DNA of 64,000 nucleotides from Planctomycetota bacterium (GCA_022711755.1 JAKLEA010000017.1:1-64000), one strand, 5' to 3'. Shown: positions 33,842 to 43,015, numbered from the stretch's first letter. Program-made: numbers and translations. The notes: generated by a model not told the origin, from the sequence alone.

Positions 33842-34594
33842 ATGGATAAGCGCCTTTTACAGGTTTTCCTTGCCATAACGCTATGCCTTGTCGTGACGGG
33901 CTGCAAGACCCGTCAGTTGCTCAGGGACGAGGACAAGCTGCGTATCCGCTCCGACCAACTCGACCTCCGCACGCAGGCGGCCGACCTCCGGGGAGAGGCG
34001 GCGGGATACGACCACAAAGCCGAGGAGCTTGAGAATTACGTCGTCCGGCTGGACGACAAGCTTAAGCAGATTGACAATGAAATCGAGATATGCCGCGAGC
34101 TTATCGTTAAAAACGAGAAGTTCCCGACGGTTGACTCGGCAAACAAGGTCAGGGCGCTTCGGGCGAAAATCGGCCAGTATGATCAGATGCGATGGTACTA
34201 CGGCGACATGCGATCCGAGACCGCCGAGCAGGCGCGGCACTACAGAGTCTACGCGGGACGCATGAAGGACCGCGCCGACAAGATGGAACGCGCCGCGCCG
34301 GAGCAGGACGAGGAAAGGCTTGAACTCGAAATTGTCAGGGTATACAAGGGACAGGTGACCGAGGAGCAGTTGGAAGCGGCAAAGGCCGGTTACAAGGCCA
34401 GAAAGCCGGGACAGCCGGAAACTACCTTCTCAAAACCGGGCGCGCCCGCTGAGCCGGCGCCCGCGGCCGAGCCTGCCCCGACAGAAGAGAAATCAGAGCA
34501 ACCCGCCGAAGAGAAGAAACCGGAAGGGGAGGAAGCCAAACCCGAAGCGACTGAGACTCCCGCCGATAATCCGGCAGAAGAAGCTCCGAAGTAA
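33842..34594 (+). CDS. Coiled-coil lipoprotein with acidic/proline tail
   Basis: 250 residues from ATG at 33842 (AAGGAGAAGAA just upstream). Signal peptide ends in lipobox VVTGC, so residue C20 or so is lipidated. A helical, charged coiled coil fills about 25-160 (DLRTQAADLRGEAAGYDHKAEELEN), then Ala/Pro/Glu-rich repeats with many 'EKS...PAEEK' stretches form a flexible tail. No family recognised. Likely an envelope spacer or anchor acting near the Ton/Tol complex encoded just upstream; the link is positional only. Confidence 0.75.
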   Translation: MDKRLLQVFLAITLCLVVTGCKTRQLLRDEDKLRIRSDQLDLRTQAADLRGEAAGYDHKAEELENYVVRLDDKLKQIDNEIEICRELIVKNEKFPTVDSANKVRALRAKIGQYDQMRWYYGDMRSETAEQARHYRVYAGRMKDRADKMERAAPEQDEERLELEIVRVYKGQVTEEQLEAAKAGYKARKPGQPETTFSKPGAPAEPAPAAEPAPTEEKSEQPAEEKKPEGEEAKPEATETPADNPAEEAPK

Positions 34595-34704
34595 TTTCCC
34601 CTTTCCGGATTCCGGACATCCATGCGCCGGCGAGGTTTGAGGGCTTCACAGGCATATAGATATTTTCGCTCGATGTTTCCCGCCGGGCGTCTCTGGAGCC
34701 TGCA

Positions 34705-35757
34705 ATGCCCCGGAACCGCGAAGGCGTTCTCGTTCATCTGCCCAACTGGCTGGGGGACGTTGTCATGGCGACCCCGGTCTTCCGCTGCCTTATGGAAAAC
34801 CTGCCAGGCGAGCCTCGCGTCGCCCTCGGCAGAAAAAAAGTCCTTCCGATCCTGGACGGCTCCCCCTGGTTCACCGAAGTATGGGAGGCTCCGGACCCCG
34901 TCGGCGCGGCTGCCTTTGTCCCTCCCCTAAGTCTGATATCGCGAATCCGTAGATCTGGTTTCCGGGCCGGATTGATTCTTCCGAACTCATTCCGAAGCGC
35001 GCTCCCATTCTTCATGGCCGGCGTTCCGACGCGAGTCGGATACGCCCGCGACGGACGGCGCATGCTCCTTACCCGTCCCGTGGAACGGTTTAGAGAGGGG
35101 GGCAAATTCAAACCGACCTATATGGCGGACTATTACCTCAGGCTATGCAAAGAACTCGGCATGTCGTCCTCATCCGCCGAGCCGGAGCTTTTCATTCCAG
35201 CGGACGCCGTCAGCCGGGCGGACACGCTTCTGGACGGTCTTGGGGCATCGCGGGACGCCGGGCTGATACTCGTCTGTCCCGGGGCCGGATTCGGGCCGTC
35301 CAAACTCTGGCGGGAGGATCGCTTCGCGGCTGTGGCGGATGCGCTGTCGGAGGAATACGGCGTGACAATAATCCTCGCGGCTGCGCCTTCCGACGCGCGG
35401 ATTACAGCCGCCATATCCGGCCTGGCGCGGAAAAGATTGCTGGATACGGCAACCATCGGGGTGGATCTCAATGTATTTAAGGAATTGGTCAGGCGCAGTC
35501 GTCTGGTTATCACTCTGGACAGCGGTCCCCGGCATTTCGCCGTAGCGCTCAAGCGCCCGGCTGTCACCCTGATCGGGCCGACCGATCCGCGGTATGCCCG
35601 GTATCCCGGAGAGAAAGGGCTTGAGGTCCGGATGCCGCCGCCATGCGCTCCGTGCCAGGAGAAGACGTGCCGCGAAGGACACCATCGTTGCATGGAGGAC
35701 ATAACGGTAGAAATGGCGCTGGATGCCTGCCGCCGCATACTTTCCAGCCACGACTGA
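34705..35757 (+). CDS. Heptosyltransferase-like glycosyltransferase (family 9)
   Basis: 350 residues. Family GT9 signs: LVHLPNWLGDVVMATPVFRCL near the start (the N-terminal 'NxLGD' loop), a donor-binding region LILVCPGAGFGPSKLWREDRFAAVADAL, and 'VITLDSGPRHFAVALKRPAVTLIGPTDPRY' with the D-S-G-P-x-H-x-A signature. Near the end, a PPCAPCQEKTCREGHHRCM cluster adds four cysteines seen in some ADP-heptose transferases of the WaaF/RfaF type. The enzyme builds the inner core of lipopolysaccharide, so an outer-membrane LPS-type glycolipid is expected. Sugar specificity cannot be set from sequence alone. Confidence 0.88.
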   Translation: MPRNREGVLVHLPNWLGDVVMATPVFRCLMENLPGEPRVALGRKKVLPILDGSPWFTEVWEAPDPVGAAAFVPPLSLISRIRRSGFRAGLILPNSFRSALPFFMAGVPTRVGYARDGRRMLLTRPVERFREGGKFKPTYMADYYLRLCKELGMSSSSAEPELFIPADAVSRADTLLDGLGASRDAGLILVCPGAGFGPSKLWREDRFAAVADALSEEYGVTIILAAAPSDARITAAISGLARKRLLDTATIGVDLNVFKELVRRSRLVITLDSGPRHFAVALKRPAVTLIGPTDPRYARYPGEKGLEVRMPPPCAPCQEKTCREGHHRCMEDITVEMALDACRRILSSHD

Positions 35758-35877
35758 ACAGGAAATCGCTCGAGCCGGGATGAGATTAGCCAGCCTGAAA
35801 TAATAACTGATATTATTCCATCATAATGCCATCTGGCACCGCCGGTATGTGGAAAAGAAACCATCTCTATGGCTCTG

Positions 35878-35897
35878 ATTCCATAGCGCTATGGAAT
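35878..35897. repeat. 20-bp perfect palindrome
   Basis: ATTCCATAGC joined directly to its reverse complement GCTATGGAAT, with no spacer. Such a spacer-free 20-bp dyad is the size of a regulator binding site. It lies 120 bp after the heptosyltransferase stop in an AT-richer gap and does not have the U-run of a terminator. Confidence 0.65.
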
Positions 35898-36019
35898 GTC
35901 TTCCATAATAAACGGGTAATTACTGCCGGTTTAGCCGGGAACAAGGTATTTTGGCATATTTATATGTCTGGGTAGTCTGGGGGTGGGATCATCAGAATAA
36001 ACAGGCGTTATATATCTTG

Positions 36020-36050
36020 TCATATCGTATTGATCTATAATTCGATATGA
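36020..36050. repeat. 8-bp inverted repeat with AT-rich core
   Basis: TCATATCG (36020-36027) and CGATATGA (36043-36050) flank a 15-base AT-rich core. It sits 26 bp before the first 108-bp repeat. Could be an operator or a remnant of a mobile element end; no more can be said. Confidence 0.45.
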
Positions 36051-36075
36051 TCATGTCAACGAGGAATAAACCGAA

Positions 36076-36183
36076 CACAAAGAAAAAGCCGGCGACTTTC
36101 GTCGCCGGCTCTGATTTGCAGGCGGGCCGCTAAAAGTGCAGCCCGCCCGAGAGTGAGGCGTTGTGGGCATGGGGTGTGCCCAA
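36076..36183 (-). repeat. 108-bp direct repeat, copy 1 (beta-barrel-like tail plus terminator)
   Basis: Identical to 36305-36412 over 108 bp (229-bp spacing). On the minus strand it reads GTPHAHNASLSGGLHF then stop TAG (36130-36132), a tail with the alternating pattern and final Phe of an outer-membrane barrel protein, followed by an intrinsic terminator: GCCGGCGAC / GTCGCCGGC with a GAAA loop (stem 36087-36096 with 36101-36110) and a UUUUU run. Just upstream on that strand the frame is stopped by TAA, so only the end of a gene is left. The middle part also forms a GCGGGC/GCCCGC stem. Confidence 0.7.
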
Positions 36184-36304
36184 CTGTTAATAGTGCAAGA
36201 CTCGTGCCAAACTCTCACCTGCCCGTGAATGGAATCTGGAAAATTGTGAAAACAAGCCGAAGGAATGTCGCCGACGGGCGCGGCGCATCATAGTATCCAT
36301 CTGG

Positions 36305-36412
36305 CACAAAGAAAAAGCCGGCGACTTTCGTCGCCGGCTCTGATTTGCAGGCGGGCCGCTAAAAGTGCAGCCCGCCCGAGAGTGAGGCGTTGTGGGCATG
36401 GGGTGTGCCCAA
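36305..36412 (-). repeat. 108-bp direct repeat, copy 2
   Basis: Same sequence as copy 1, again with the minus-strand GLHF-stop (stop 36359-36361) and the GAAA-loop terminator (stem 36316-36325 with 36330-36339). Similarity continues imperfectly for about 25 bp past the identical part (to 'cgtgcca' in both). The frame upstream is closed by TAG, at nearly the same point as in copy 1. The rest of 35,758-36,579 contains only short palindromes and AT-rich sequence; no gene or tRNA was seen. Confidence 0.7.
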
Positions 36413-36579
36413 TTTCTAATAAAGCAATAACCGTGCCAGCGCGCGCGGATGGATTGAAATTCATTATGAACCTGCCATGAAGCGAGGTTGTGGGAGGCAT
36501 GTCCCCACGGTATCATGTTGGCGACAGTCCGGCGCATGTCGCATGATATTGACGATTGAAAAACTTCTGGGAGAGCCTC

Positions 36580-37404
36580 ATGGACGATGAATTCGAACTG
36601 CCCGGCGCCCGGCCATACTGGCATCACTATTGCGTCCCCCTCGGAATTCTGCTTCTCACAGCGATAGGGACTGCCCTGATCTATGACAGACTCCCGGCGC
36701 GAATGGCCGTCCACTTCGATCAGTTCGGTCGCGCGAACGGTTGGATGACCCGCGAGAAACACTGTCTGATGCTTGGCGGCATGATACTCGGCGTGAATCT
36801 CTTTCTGATTATCCTGGACCTGGCGTTCATTTCCCGATCGCCATTCGCAGTGCCCGTCATGCCGTGGATAGGCGTCTTCATCACGTCAATGATGGTCTCG
36901 GTCCATATCGGGATAATCATCTTCGCGCTTGGCGGGCGTTTCAACATCGGCTTGTTCATGCTTGGAACCGTGGTCGGAGGGTATCTGCTCTTATGGGGCG
37001 TTGTGTTTTTCCGACGCGCCGCCCGGATGGATCGCCCCGGGACTACCCCGTTGTTCTCGGCGCCATGCAAAGGTCCGATATGGATGGAGTTGCTTATTCT
37101 CATCGCCCGTCCGATCATGCCGACGCGGGTTGAACTTCATAATAAAGGATTGCGGGTGCTGGGCGACTTATACGATCTGCGATATCCGTATGAGAAAATT
37201 GAATCCTGCGAGCCAATTGGCAGCCTGGGCGCGTTTGCGAGCCTGAGCGCGGTGAAGCTGGCGCTTGACCCGAAATCGGCAGTGGCGCTGAAACTTAAAG
37301 GTAATCGCATGGCAATCACATTATCCGTCGGCGATCGCGAGCGATTCCTGGCGATCATGAACGAGCAACTCTCGGCCGTCCGAAAGCCGCATGTTTCAGC
37401 GTGA
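36580..37404 (+). CDS. DUF1648 membrane protein
   Basis: About 274 residues from ATG at 36580 (GGGAGAG just upstream; a TTG start at 36556 is less likely). First helix about 20-38, then the DUF1648 signature 'LPARMAVHFDQFGRANGWMTREK', and three more helices. The C-terminal third (about 165-274) is a soluble domain that resembles a PH-like fold ('GLRVLGDLYDLRYPYEKIESCEPI'). DUF1648 proteins include SdpI-like immunity and stress membrane proteins. Function unknown; stands alone between the repeat region and the next gene. Confidence 0.78.
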   Translation: MDDEFELPGARPYWHHYCVPLGILLLTAIGTALIYDRLPARMAVHFDQFGRANGWMTREKHCLMLGGMILGVNLFLIILDLAFISRSPFAVPVMPWIGVFITSMMVSVHIGIIIFALGGRFNIGLFMLGTVVGGYLLLWGVVFFRRAARMDRPGTTPLFSAPCKGPIWMELLILIARPIMPTRVELHNKGLRVLGDLYDLRYPYEKIESCEPIGSLGAFASLSAVKLALDPKSAVALKLKGNRMAITLSVGDRERFLAIMNEQLSAVRKPHVSA

Positions 37405-37511
37405 AAACAGATTCCATTCCGAATAGAATATAGTTGCCGAAAGGGACTGGCTCCGCGCGCGTCCTGCCGTGGCGCAACGGCGGAGAATGGAATTGGAAAG
37501 GGGAACGCGAA

Positions 37512-38078
37512 ATGGCCAGGAAGAGCATTAAGCCGACATTTTCTCTGGGACTTTTTATTGGCGTGATACTGGCCGTGGCGGCCTTTATCGCCGGCGTCTA
37601 CATGTCAGCGGACATCATCTCTGCGGGATCAAAGATGGTGATCGGCACCACGGATTTTGCTGAGAATGCGCCGGCCAACCCATTCGGCCTGCGCATCATT
37701 CGCCACAAGAACAAGGACAACAAGTACGAGGTCTTCCTCTTCGATCCGGAACAGAATGACGCCGTGCGCAGAATCAGCAAAAACCTTACGGTGGAGGTAG
37801 TCACCGCTGAGGGGTACAGTACCGAGTCGCTGATAACCAAGCCGGAGCAGGACGCCGGCGAGGTTGTGAACCTGATCAAGCGCAGAACGGAAACCGAGGC
37901 CGCAAAGCGAAAACTCCTTCACACCGACAGCGTGAATGCTGATGAGGGCAAGGAGGGAGAACCGGCCGCGGAAGGCGAGGCTGGGAAAACGGGGGATGAC
38001 GCCGCAAAAAAGGAACCTGCCCCGGCCGAAAAGAAAACCGAAACGCCCGCGACTGCGCCCGCCCCGCCGGCCAAGTAA
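37512..38078 (+). CDS. Single-pass membrane protein with Ala/Glu/Lys-rich tail
   Basis: 188 residues from ATG at 37512 (AAAGGGGAACGCGA upstream). One membrane helix (about 14-35; LFIGVILAVAAFIAGVYMS), a soluble domain of about 90 residues (GLRIIRHKNKDNKYEVFLFDPE...), then an Ala/Pro/Glu/Lys-rich tail. No family recognised. The tail composition resembles the lipoprotein at 33.8 kb. Directly before the RluA gene (14 bp). Confidence 0.65.
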   Translation: MARKSIKPTFSLGLFIGVILAVAAFIAGVYMSADIISAGSKMVIGTTDFAENAPANPFGLRIIRHKNKDNKYEVFLFDPEQNDAVRRISKNLTVEVVTAEGYSTESLITKPEQDAGEVVNLIKRRTETEAAKRKLLHTDSVNADEGKEGEPAAEGEAGKTGDDAAKKEPAPAEKKTETPATAPAPPAK

Positions 38079-38092
38079 CATATTCTGAAAAA

Positions 38093-39103
38093 ATGACTGA
38101 CAAGGATTCCGCGATGCCGGACGCGCCTGACGGAGTTGTGGGCGAATGGACTGTTCCAACGGAATCCGCCGGGGAGCGACTTGACCGGTTCCTGCGAAAC
38201 CGCATTCCGGAACTGGCGAAGGATTCCGCGAAATCGGCCATATCCGCCGGTTTTATTACTGTCGGCGATCATGTCGTTCGGCGTCCATCTGCCAGGCTTG
38301 AGGCCGGTCAGATAGTGAAAGCCTGCTTTGACCGTCAAGCGCTCGTCGAACGTCCGCCGAAAATAAAACCCCAAAAAAGTCGTCTTCGGGTCATCTTCGC
38401 TGACGACTCGGTTCTCGTCCTTGACAAACCGGCCGGCATTCCAGTGCTGCCTACCGGCAGGGTCCGGGAGACCACGCTTTCAAGTCTAGCTGACGCATGG
38501 GCCGGTTCGGTCGGAAGGGCGGTCAAGCCCCGGCCGGTTCACCGACTCGATCAGGACACGTCCGGGCTTGTTCTGTTCGCGTTCGGCAGGCAGGCCAGGG
38601 AGGCGCTTGAGGCCCAGTTTGAATCCCACGGGGTCAGGCGCGTCTACATTGCGCTGGTTCACGGCTGCGTCAAGCCTGATGAAGGAACGCTAAAGAGTTA
38701 CCTTGCGACCGATCCGCGCACGGGGCTTCAGCGCGCAGTGCCGTCGCCGCGCCTGGGCGCGGAGGCGCTGACGGATTTCCGGATTTTGACGCGCTACAGG
38801 CGCGCCACGCTCCTTGAGGCGCGGCTGAGAACCGGGCGGACGAATCAAATCCGCGCGCAGTTCGCGCAGTTGGGCCATCCCGTCGTCGGCGACCGCAGAT
38901 ATTCGCGGGCTTCGGACTTCACGCTGCGATTCAGGCCGGTGGCCCTGCACGCCGCCGGCTTGCGGTTCATTCATCCGGTCACAGGAAGGGAAATGTCCTT
39001 CGAGTCGCCGACGCCGTCCGATTTCGCGCGGTTGCTTGAAGGGCTGCCGCTTCCGGAATCATCCATCGGGGATACTGACGATCAATATGAAAAAAAGTCT
39101 TGA
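38093..39103 (+). CDS. RluA-family pseudouridine synthase
   Basis: 336 residues. S4-like N-terminal domain (about 20-85; GERLDRFLRNRIPELAKDSAK) and a catalytic domain with the RluA signature PVHRLDQDTSGLVLFA, catalytic D153. Later motifs: ARLRTGRTNQIRAQFAQLGHPVVGDRRY, which is the RluA 'TGRTHQIR' box with N for H. It isomerises uridine to pseudouridine in rRNA (RluC/RluD group by the S4 domain). Site specificity cannot be told. Confidence 0.92.
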   Translation: MTDKDSAMPDAPDGVVGEWTVPTESAGERLDRFLRNRIPELAKDSAKSAISAGFITVGDHVVRRPSARLEAGQIVKACFDRQALVERPPKIKPQKSRLRVIFADDSVLVLDKPAGIPVLPTGRVRETTLSSLADAWAGSVGRAVKPRPVHRLDQDTSGLVLFAFGRQAREALEAQFESHGVRRVYIALVHGCVKPDEGTLKSYLATDPRTGLQRAVPSPRLGAEALTDFRILTRYRRATLLEARLRTGRTNQIRAQFAQLGHPVVGDRRYSRASDFTLRFRPVALHAAGLRFIHPVTGREMSFESPTPSDFARLLEGLPLPESSIGDTDDQYEKKS

Positions 39104-39160
39104 GATGTAACAGCGCAATGAAATAAACTATCACTTGCATAGACTTTTGGAGAGTTCCGG

Positions 39161-39739
39161 ATGCCGGTCGCAGAAAAGGAAAAGGGCGCTTCAAGCGTAA
39201 GCCTGAAATGCGGGTGCGGAATGAATATCCGCGTTCCCGTCGAGGCTTTCGGGAAGACGGTGCGCTGTCCCACCTGCTCAGGCCTGCTCAGGCTTGCGCT
39301 GGCTGAGCGGAAGGCTCCGATAAAGACCGCCGGCAACCTTCTCGCAAAATGCGCCACGTGCGGCCAGATCAACCTGGTTGACACGGACATGGCCGGGCGC
39401 GAGACGGCGTGCTTTGCGTGCGGGGACAAGGTTCGCGCGCCCGACCTCATACTCCCGCCCCCGCCCAAGCGGGTGGTCAAGAAGAAGCCGAAGCTGGTCA
39501 AGAAAAAGCCGAAGCGCCAGCAGCCGGAGGTCTCCAAGACGTTGGCGAAGGCAGCGATCGGCGGCAAGGTCAGCCTGCGTCCCGGGCAACGCATCTGCAC
39601 CGGGTGCGGCGCAGTGCTGGAAGTCGGGGCCAATATATGCCTGGAGTGCGAGACGAATATCGTCACAAACAAGAAGTTCGAATCGCCCGGCCCTACAGAA
39701 GATCCGGTCGGAATCTGGCGAGGCCCGAACAAGTGGTAG
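39161..39739 (+). CDS. Triple zinc-ribbon protein
   Basis: 192 residues with three treble-clef or zinc-ribbon cysteine sets: C17/C19 with C36/C39, C64/C67 with C84/C87, and C146/C149 with C160/C163. A Lys/Pro-rich linker of about 30 residues (KKKPKLVKKKPK) separates the second and third. No other domain or membrane helix. Members of this type are common in planctomycete genomes and are often read as nucleic acid or protein adaptors. Role unknown. GGAGAG lies before the ATG. Confidence 0.75.
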   Translation: MPVAEKEKGASSVSLKCGCGMNIRVPVEAFGKTVRCPTCSGLLRLALAERKAPIKTAGNLLAKCATCGQINLVDTDMAGRETACFACGDKVRAPDLILPPPPKRVVKKKPKLVKKKPKRQQPEVSKTLAKAAIGGKVSLRPGQRICTGCGAVLEVGANICLECETNIVTNKKFESPGPTEDPVGIWRGPNKW

Positions 39740-39902
39740 CGACACAGCGCTGACGGGAACCTGTCTGGATTCCCTTGCGATCGGCGGGCGGGTATTCTGT
39801 TGCCCCTCGCCATGACGGCAATAATACTATGTGAACGCGGAACATTCTGTTTCGGTGATGTTTCTAAAGGCCCGGAAGCAGCGTCATTCCGACAGGCTGA
39901 GC

Positions 39903-41732
39903 ATGACGAAAACTGGGAAAAAAATATCCTGCTTTGCGATGGTTGTGGTTGCCGCAGCGGTGTTCATTGCCCCGCTTTGCGCGCAGGGACAGCCCTTTTT
40001 TGTCTCGGCTCTGGCTCAACCGCAGACGGTCCGTCCCGGAGACTCGTTTGAGATTGCCGTCAGCATCAAGGTTCCCGAAGGACATAATCTTTACCGCGAT
40101 AAGTGTTCGGTCCGGATTGCCGAATCTCCCGGTTTGATTGCGGGAGAACCCGTCCTGCCGCCCGGCAGGATGAAAAGGGATGAGATTCTGGGCGAAACGC
40201 TTGAAATCTATGATTTGGACGTCCGGTTCCGACTGCCGATTCGGACTACCCCGGACATCCGGACCGGAGAGCGGGAGCTGGTAGTTGTCGTCGGTTACCA
40301 GGGATGTGCGAAGGACGTTTGCTTCCCTCCGGCTGAAGAAATGCTGAAGGTCGCAGTTACAATCGCCGGCGAACCGGCTGCGGGAGTGGCAGGAACCGCA
40401 TCGCAAAACACGTATAACGACAGGACTGCGTCGCTTCCCAAGCCACCCGCCATCCCGGCGGATGACACTACCGGGTTTGACTTTGGCAGCGCTCTCAAAG
40501 ATCGCGGGTTGGTCGTAACGCTTGGCCTTTGCTTTGTTTTCGGCTTCGGCTCGGCGTTCACGGGCTGCATATACCCGCTTATCCCGATCACACTGGCCGT
40601 TATAGGAGCTAAAGGATCAACAAGCCATGTTCGCGGCCTGATCCTTTCCACCATCTATGTGTTTGGAATCTCGGTGACTTATGCCTTGCTGGGCCTTGCC
40701 GCGACGATGCTTGCAAAACCCGTCGCTTTCATTTTCCAGATGAAGCCGGCTCTGGTGGTCATAGGGCTTCTTTTCGCCGCATTGTCCCTGAGCATGCTTG
40801 GGGCGTTCACCATCCAGTTGCCCGCCGGGTTGCGCGATAGAATTGCCGGGAAAGGACGGAAAGGCTACGGCGGAGCGCTGGCTCTGGGGCTTGTCAGCGG
40901 ACTGGTTATTTCGCCATGCGTCGGGCCGGTCCTGATGAGTGTTCTTGCATGGGTGGCGCTTTCTCAGGACCCGGTGGTCGGCTTTCTGGCGCTCACATCT
41001 TTCGCATGGGGGATGGGACTGCCCCTGATAGTCTTCGGCGCATTCGCCGGACTGCTTCAGTCCAGGCCCAGTCCCGGTCCGTGGCTTGACGCGGTAAAGC
41101 ACGCCTTCGGGGCGCTGATTCTGATACCTTCGATGTACTTCCTCAGGCAGGGATTGCCCGATGCGGCGTTCAGACCGATGCTTGCCGCGACGCTTGTCAC
41201 GCTCGGCGTATTTGCCGGCGCTTTTGACCCGATAAAGACTGAGACTACCAATCTAAGCCGTTTGTATAAGTCCTTCGGTCTACTGGCAGTTACGGCAGGC
41301 ATCTGCGCGCTTGGAACGGCGTTTCTAGACGGCACGTTCGGGCTGGGATTCTCATCGGAGCCTCCGCTTGCCCCGGATAAGGACAGGATTGCGTGGACAT
41401 ACGATGTCGAAGCGGGATTGAAGGAGGCGGCAGACAAGAAAGCTCCCCTCATCATTGACTTCACCGCCGACTGGTGCACAATCTGTAAGCGGATGGAGAA
41501 AACGACCTTTGTTGCCCATGACGTGGTTCTCGAATCCCGGCGTTTCGTGGCGATTCGTGTTGACCTGACCGGAAACAATGAATACAGTGATCGCGCCAGA
41601 GAGCGATTCTCCGTGGTCAACCCGCCGGCTGTGCTGCTCATCCCATCGTCCGGAGACGGAAAACCCGTATTCAAACGGTTCGGTGAGATCAGTCCGGAAG
41701 AATTGGCGGCGGAGATGAGGAAGGTCATGTAG
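39903..41732 (+). CDS. dsbD: Thiol:disulfide interchange protein DsbD
   Basis: About 609 residues from ATG at 39903. Signal peptide (MTKTGKKISCFAMVVVAAAV). Alpha domain about 25-165 with the Cys pair in VVGYQGCAKDVCFPPAEE. Eight membrane helices form the CcdA-like beta domain with the redox cysteines in GSAFTGCIYPLIPITLAVIGAKG and LVISPCVGPVL. The C-terminal gamma domain is thioredoxin-like with the active site TADWCTICKRMEKTTF. It moves electrons from cytoplasmic thioredoxin to periplasmic disulfide isomerases and cytochrome c maturation. An imperfect CGTCAT/ATGACG repeat overlaps the start (39882-39908). Three-part architecture complete. Confidence 0.92.
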   Translation: MTKTGKKISCFAMVVVAAAVFIAPLCAQGQPFFVSALAQPQTVRPGDSFEIAVSIKVPEGHNLYRDKCSVRIAESPGLIAGEPVLPPGRMKRDEILGETLEIYDLDVRFRLPIRTTPDIRTGERELVVVVGYQGCAKDVCFPPAEEMLKVAVTIAGEPAAGVAGTASQNTYNDRTASLPKPPAIPADDTTGFDFGSALKDRGLVVTLGLCFVFGFGSAFTGCIYPLIPITLAVIGAKGSTSHVRGLILSTIYVFGISVTYALLGLAATMLAKPVAFIFQMKPALVVIGLLFAALSLSMLGAFTIQLPAGLRDRIAGKGRKGYGGALALGLVSGLVISPCVGPVLMSVLAWVALSQDPVVGFLALTSFAWGMGLPLIVFGAFAGLLQSRPSPGPWLDAVKHAFGALILIPSMYFLRQGLPDAAFRPMLAATLVTLGVFAGAFDPIKTETTNLSRLYKSFGLLAVTAGICALGTAFLDGTFGLGFSSEPPLAPDKDRIAWTYDVEAGLKEAADKKAPLIIDFTADWCTICKRMEKTTFVAHDVVLESRRFVAIRVDLTGNNEYSDRARERFSVVNPPAVLLIPSSGDGKPVFKRFGEISPEELAAEMRKVM

Positions 41733-41783
41733 GTTTTCGCATCCGGATCGGGGACGGAGCGACATAAAGTCGGAGAACTTGAG

Positions 41784-42971
41784 TTGAACGATGGAAAGAT
41801 GACCGAAGGCATCATCTACATGGATCACGCGGCTACGGCGCCGGCGTATCCGGAGGTGACTGCGGAGATAACGAAGTGGTTTTCCGGCTGGTACGGGAAC
41901 GCTTCTTCAACGCTGTACTCGGTTGGCCGCAAGAGCGAGGAAGGAGTCGCCCGCGCCAGGGCGCAGGTGGCCGCGCTCCTGAAAACCTCCGACCGAGAAA
42001 TCTTCTTCACCAGCGGAGGGACGGAATCGGACAACTGGGCTGTGCATGGCGCCGCAATCGCCAACCGCAAGAAGGGCAACCGGATAATCACCTCGGCAGT
42101 TGAGCATCACGCAGTGCTTGAATGCGTTCAGTACATGGGCAGGCAAGGATTTGACGTAACCGTGCTGCCGGTTGACCAATACGGCATGGTTGATCCCGCG
42201 AAGGTTCGCGAAGCGCTCACGGACGACACGATTCTCGTCTCCATAATGCACGCCAACAACGAGGTCGGCACGATCAACCCGATCGTCGAGATTGGCGCGA
42301 TCTGCGCGGAACGCGGGGTTCTTTTTCACACGGACGCCGTTCAGACTGTCGGGAAAATACCAATTGACCTTTCCGCCGTCCACGTGGACCTGCTCTCCGG
42401 AAGTTCTCACAAATTCGGCGGGCCGAAGGGCTGCGGGTTTCTTTACGCGCGGAAGGGCGCTAAGGTTGATCCATATTTCCACGGCGGGGGGCAGGAGCGC
42501 GGCAAGCGATCCGGAACGATGAACGTGCCGGGCATCGTGGGAACAGGCCTGGCCTGTGAGATTGCCGGCAGTCACATGGCGCAGGAGGCGGCGCGGCTGA
42601 GCGCCATGAGAGACGAGCTTCAAAAGGGAATCCTGGAGAGGATTCCCGACGTGAAGATGAACGGTCATCCTGAAAAGAGACTGGCCGGGCATCTTAATGT
42701 GTGCGTCGAGGGCGTCGAGGGCGAGAGCATGGTCATGTGCCTTGATATGAACCGCGTGTGCGTGTCAAGCGGCTCGGCCTGCACAACCGGCAGCCTGGAG
42801 CCGTCTCACGTGCTGCTTGCAATGGGGATTCCCGTGGAGCTTTCGCACGGCTCTCTGCGGTTCACGCTTGGTTCGGCAAACACGCCGGAACAGATTCCGT
42901 ATGTGCTTGATCGCCTGACGACGATTGTCGGGAAGCTCCGGGCAATGTCGCCCACCTACAGGAAACGCTGA
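41784..42971 (+). CDS. iscS: Cysteine desulfurase (NifS/IscS type)
   Basis: 395 residues, PLP enzyme that takes sulfur from cysteine for Fe-S clusters. PLP lysine K210 in SGSSHKFGGPKG; catalytic cysteine C333 in SSGSACTTGS; also FTSGGTESDNWA and TSAVEHHAVLE. TTG start with GGAG eight bases upstream; an ATG at 41799 is closer to the domain start but has no good ribosome site. The scaffold gene follows 44 bp on, the usual pairing. The active-site loop is the group I (NifS/IscS) type. Confidence 0.94.
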   Translation: MNDGKMTEGIIYMDHAATAPAYPEVTAEITKWFSGWYGNASSTLYSVGRKSEEGVARARAQVAALLKTSDREIFFTSGGTESDNWAVHGAAIANRKKGNRIITSAVEHHAVLECVQYMGRQGFDVTVLPVDQYGMVDPAKVREALTDDTILVSIMHANNEVGTINPIVEIGAICAERGVLFHTDAVQTVGKIPIDLSAVHVDLLSGSSHKFGGPKGCGFLYARKGAKVDPYFHGGGQERGKRSGTMNVPGIVGTGLACEIAGSHMAQEAARLSAMRDELQKGILERIPDVKMNGHPEKRLAGHLNVCVEGVEGESMVMCLDMNRVCVSSGSACTTGSLEPSHVLLAMGIPVELSHGSLRFTLGSANTPEQIPYVLDRLTTIVGKLRAMSPTYRKR

Positions 42972-43015
42972 ATACCGGACTGCCCGGCGAATTCAGGTTG
43001 AAAAGGGGAAAAAAA

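Noticed and set aside
36076..36412. Integron attC sites as an explanation of the 108-bp repeats
   Set aside because: No RYYYAAC/GTTRRRY cores at both ends and no integrase; the minus-strand stop plus GAAA-loop terminator explains the structure better.
39882..39908. CGTCAT...ATGACG repeat at the dsbD start
   Set aside because: Only 6-bp arms and one copy; too weak to call a repeat element.
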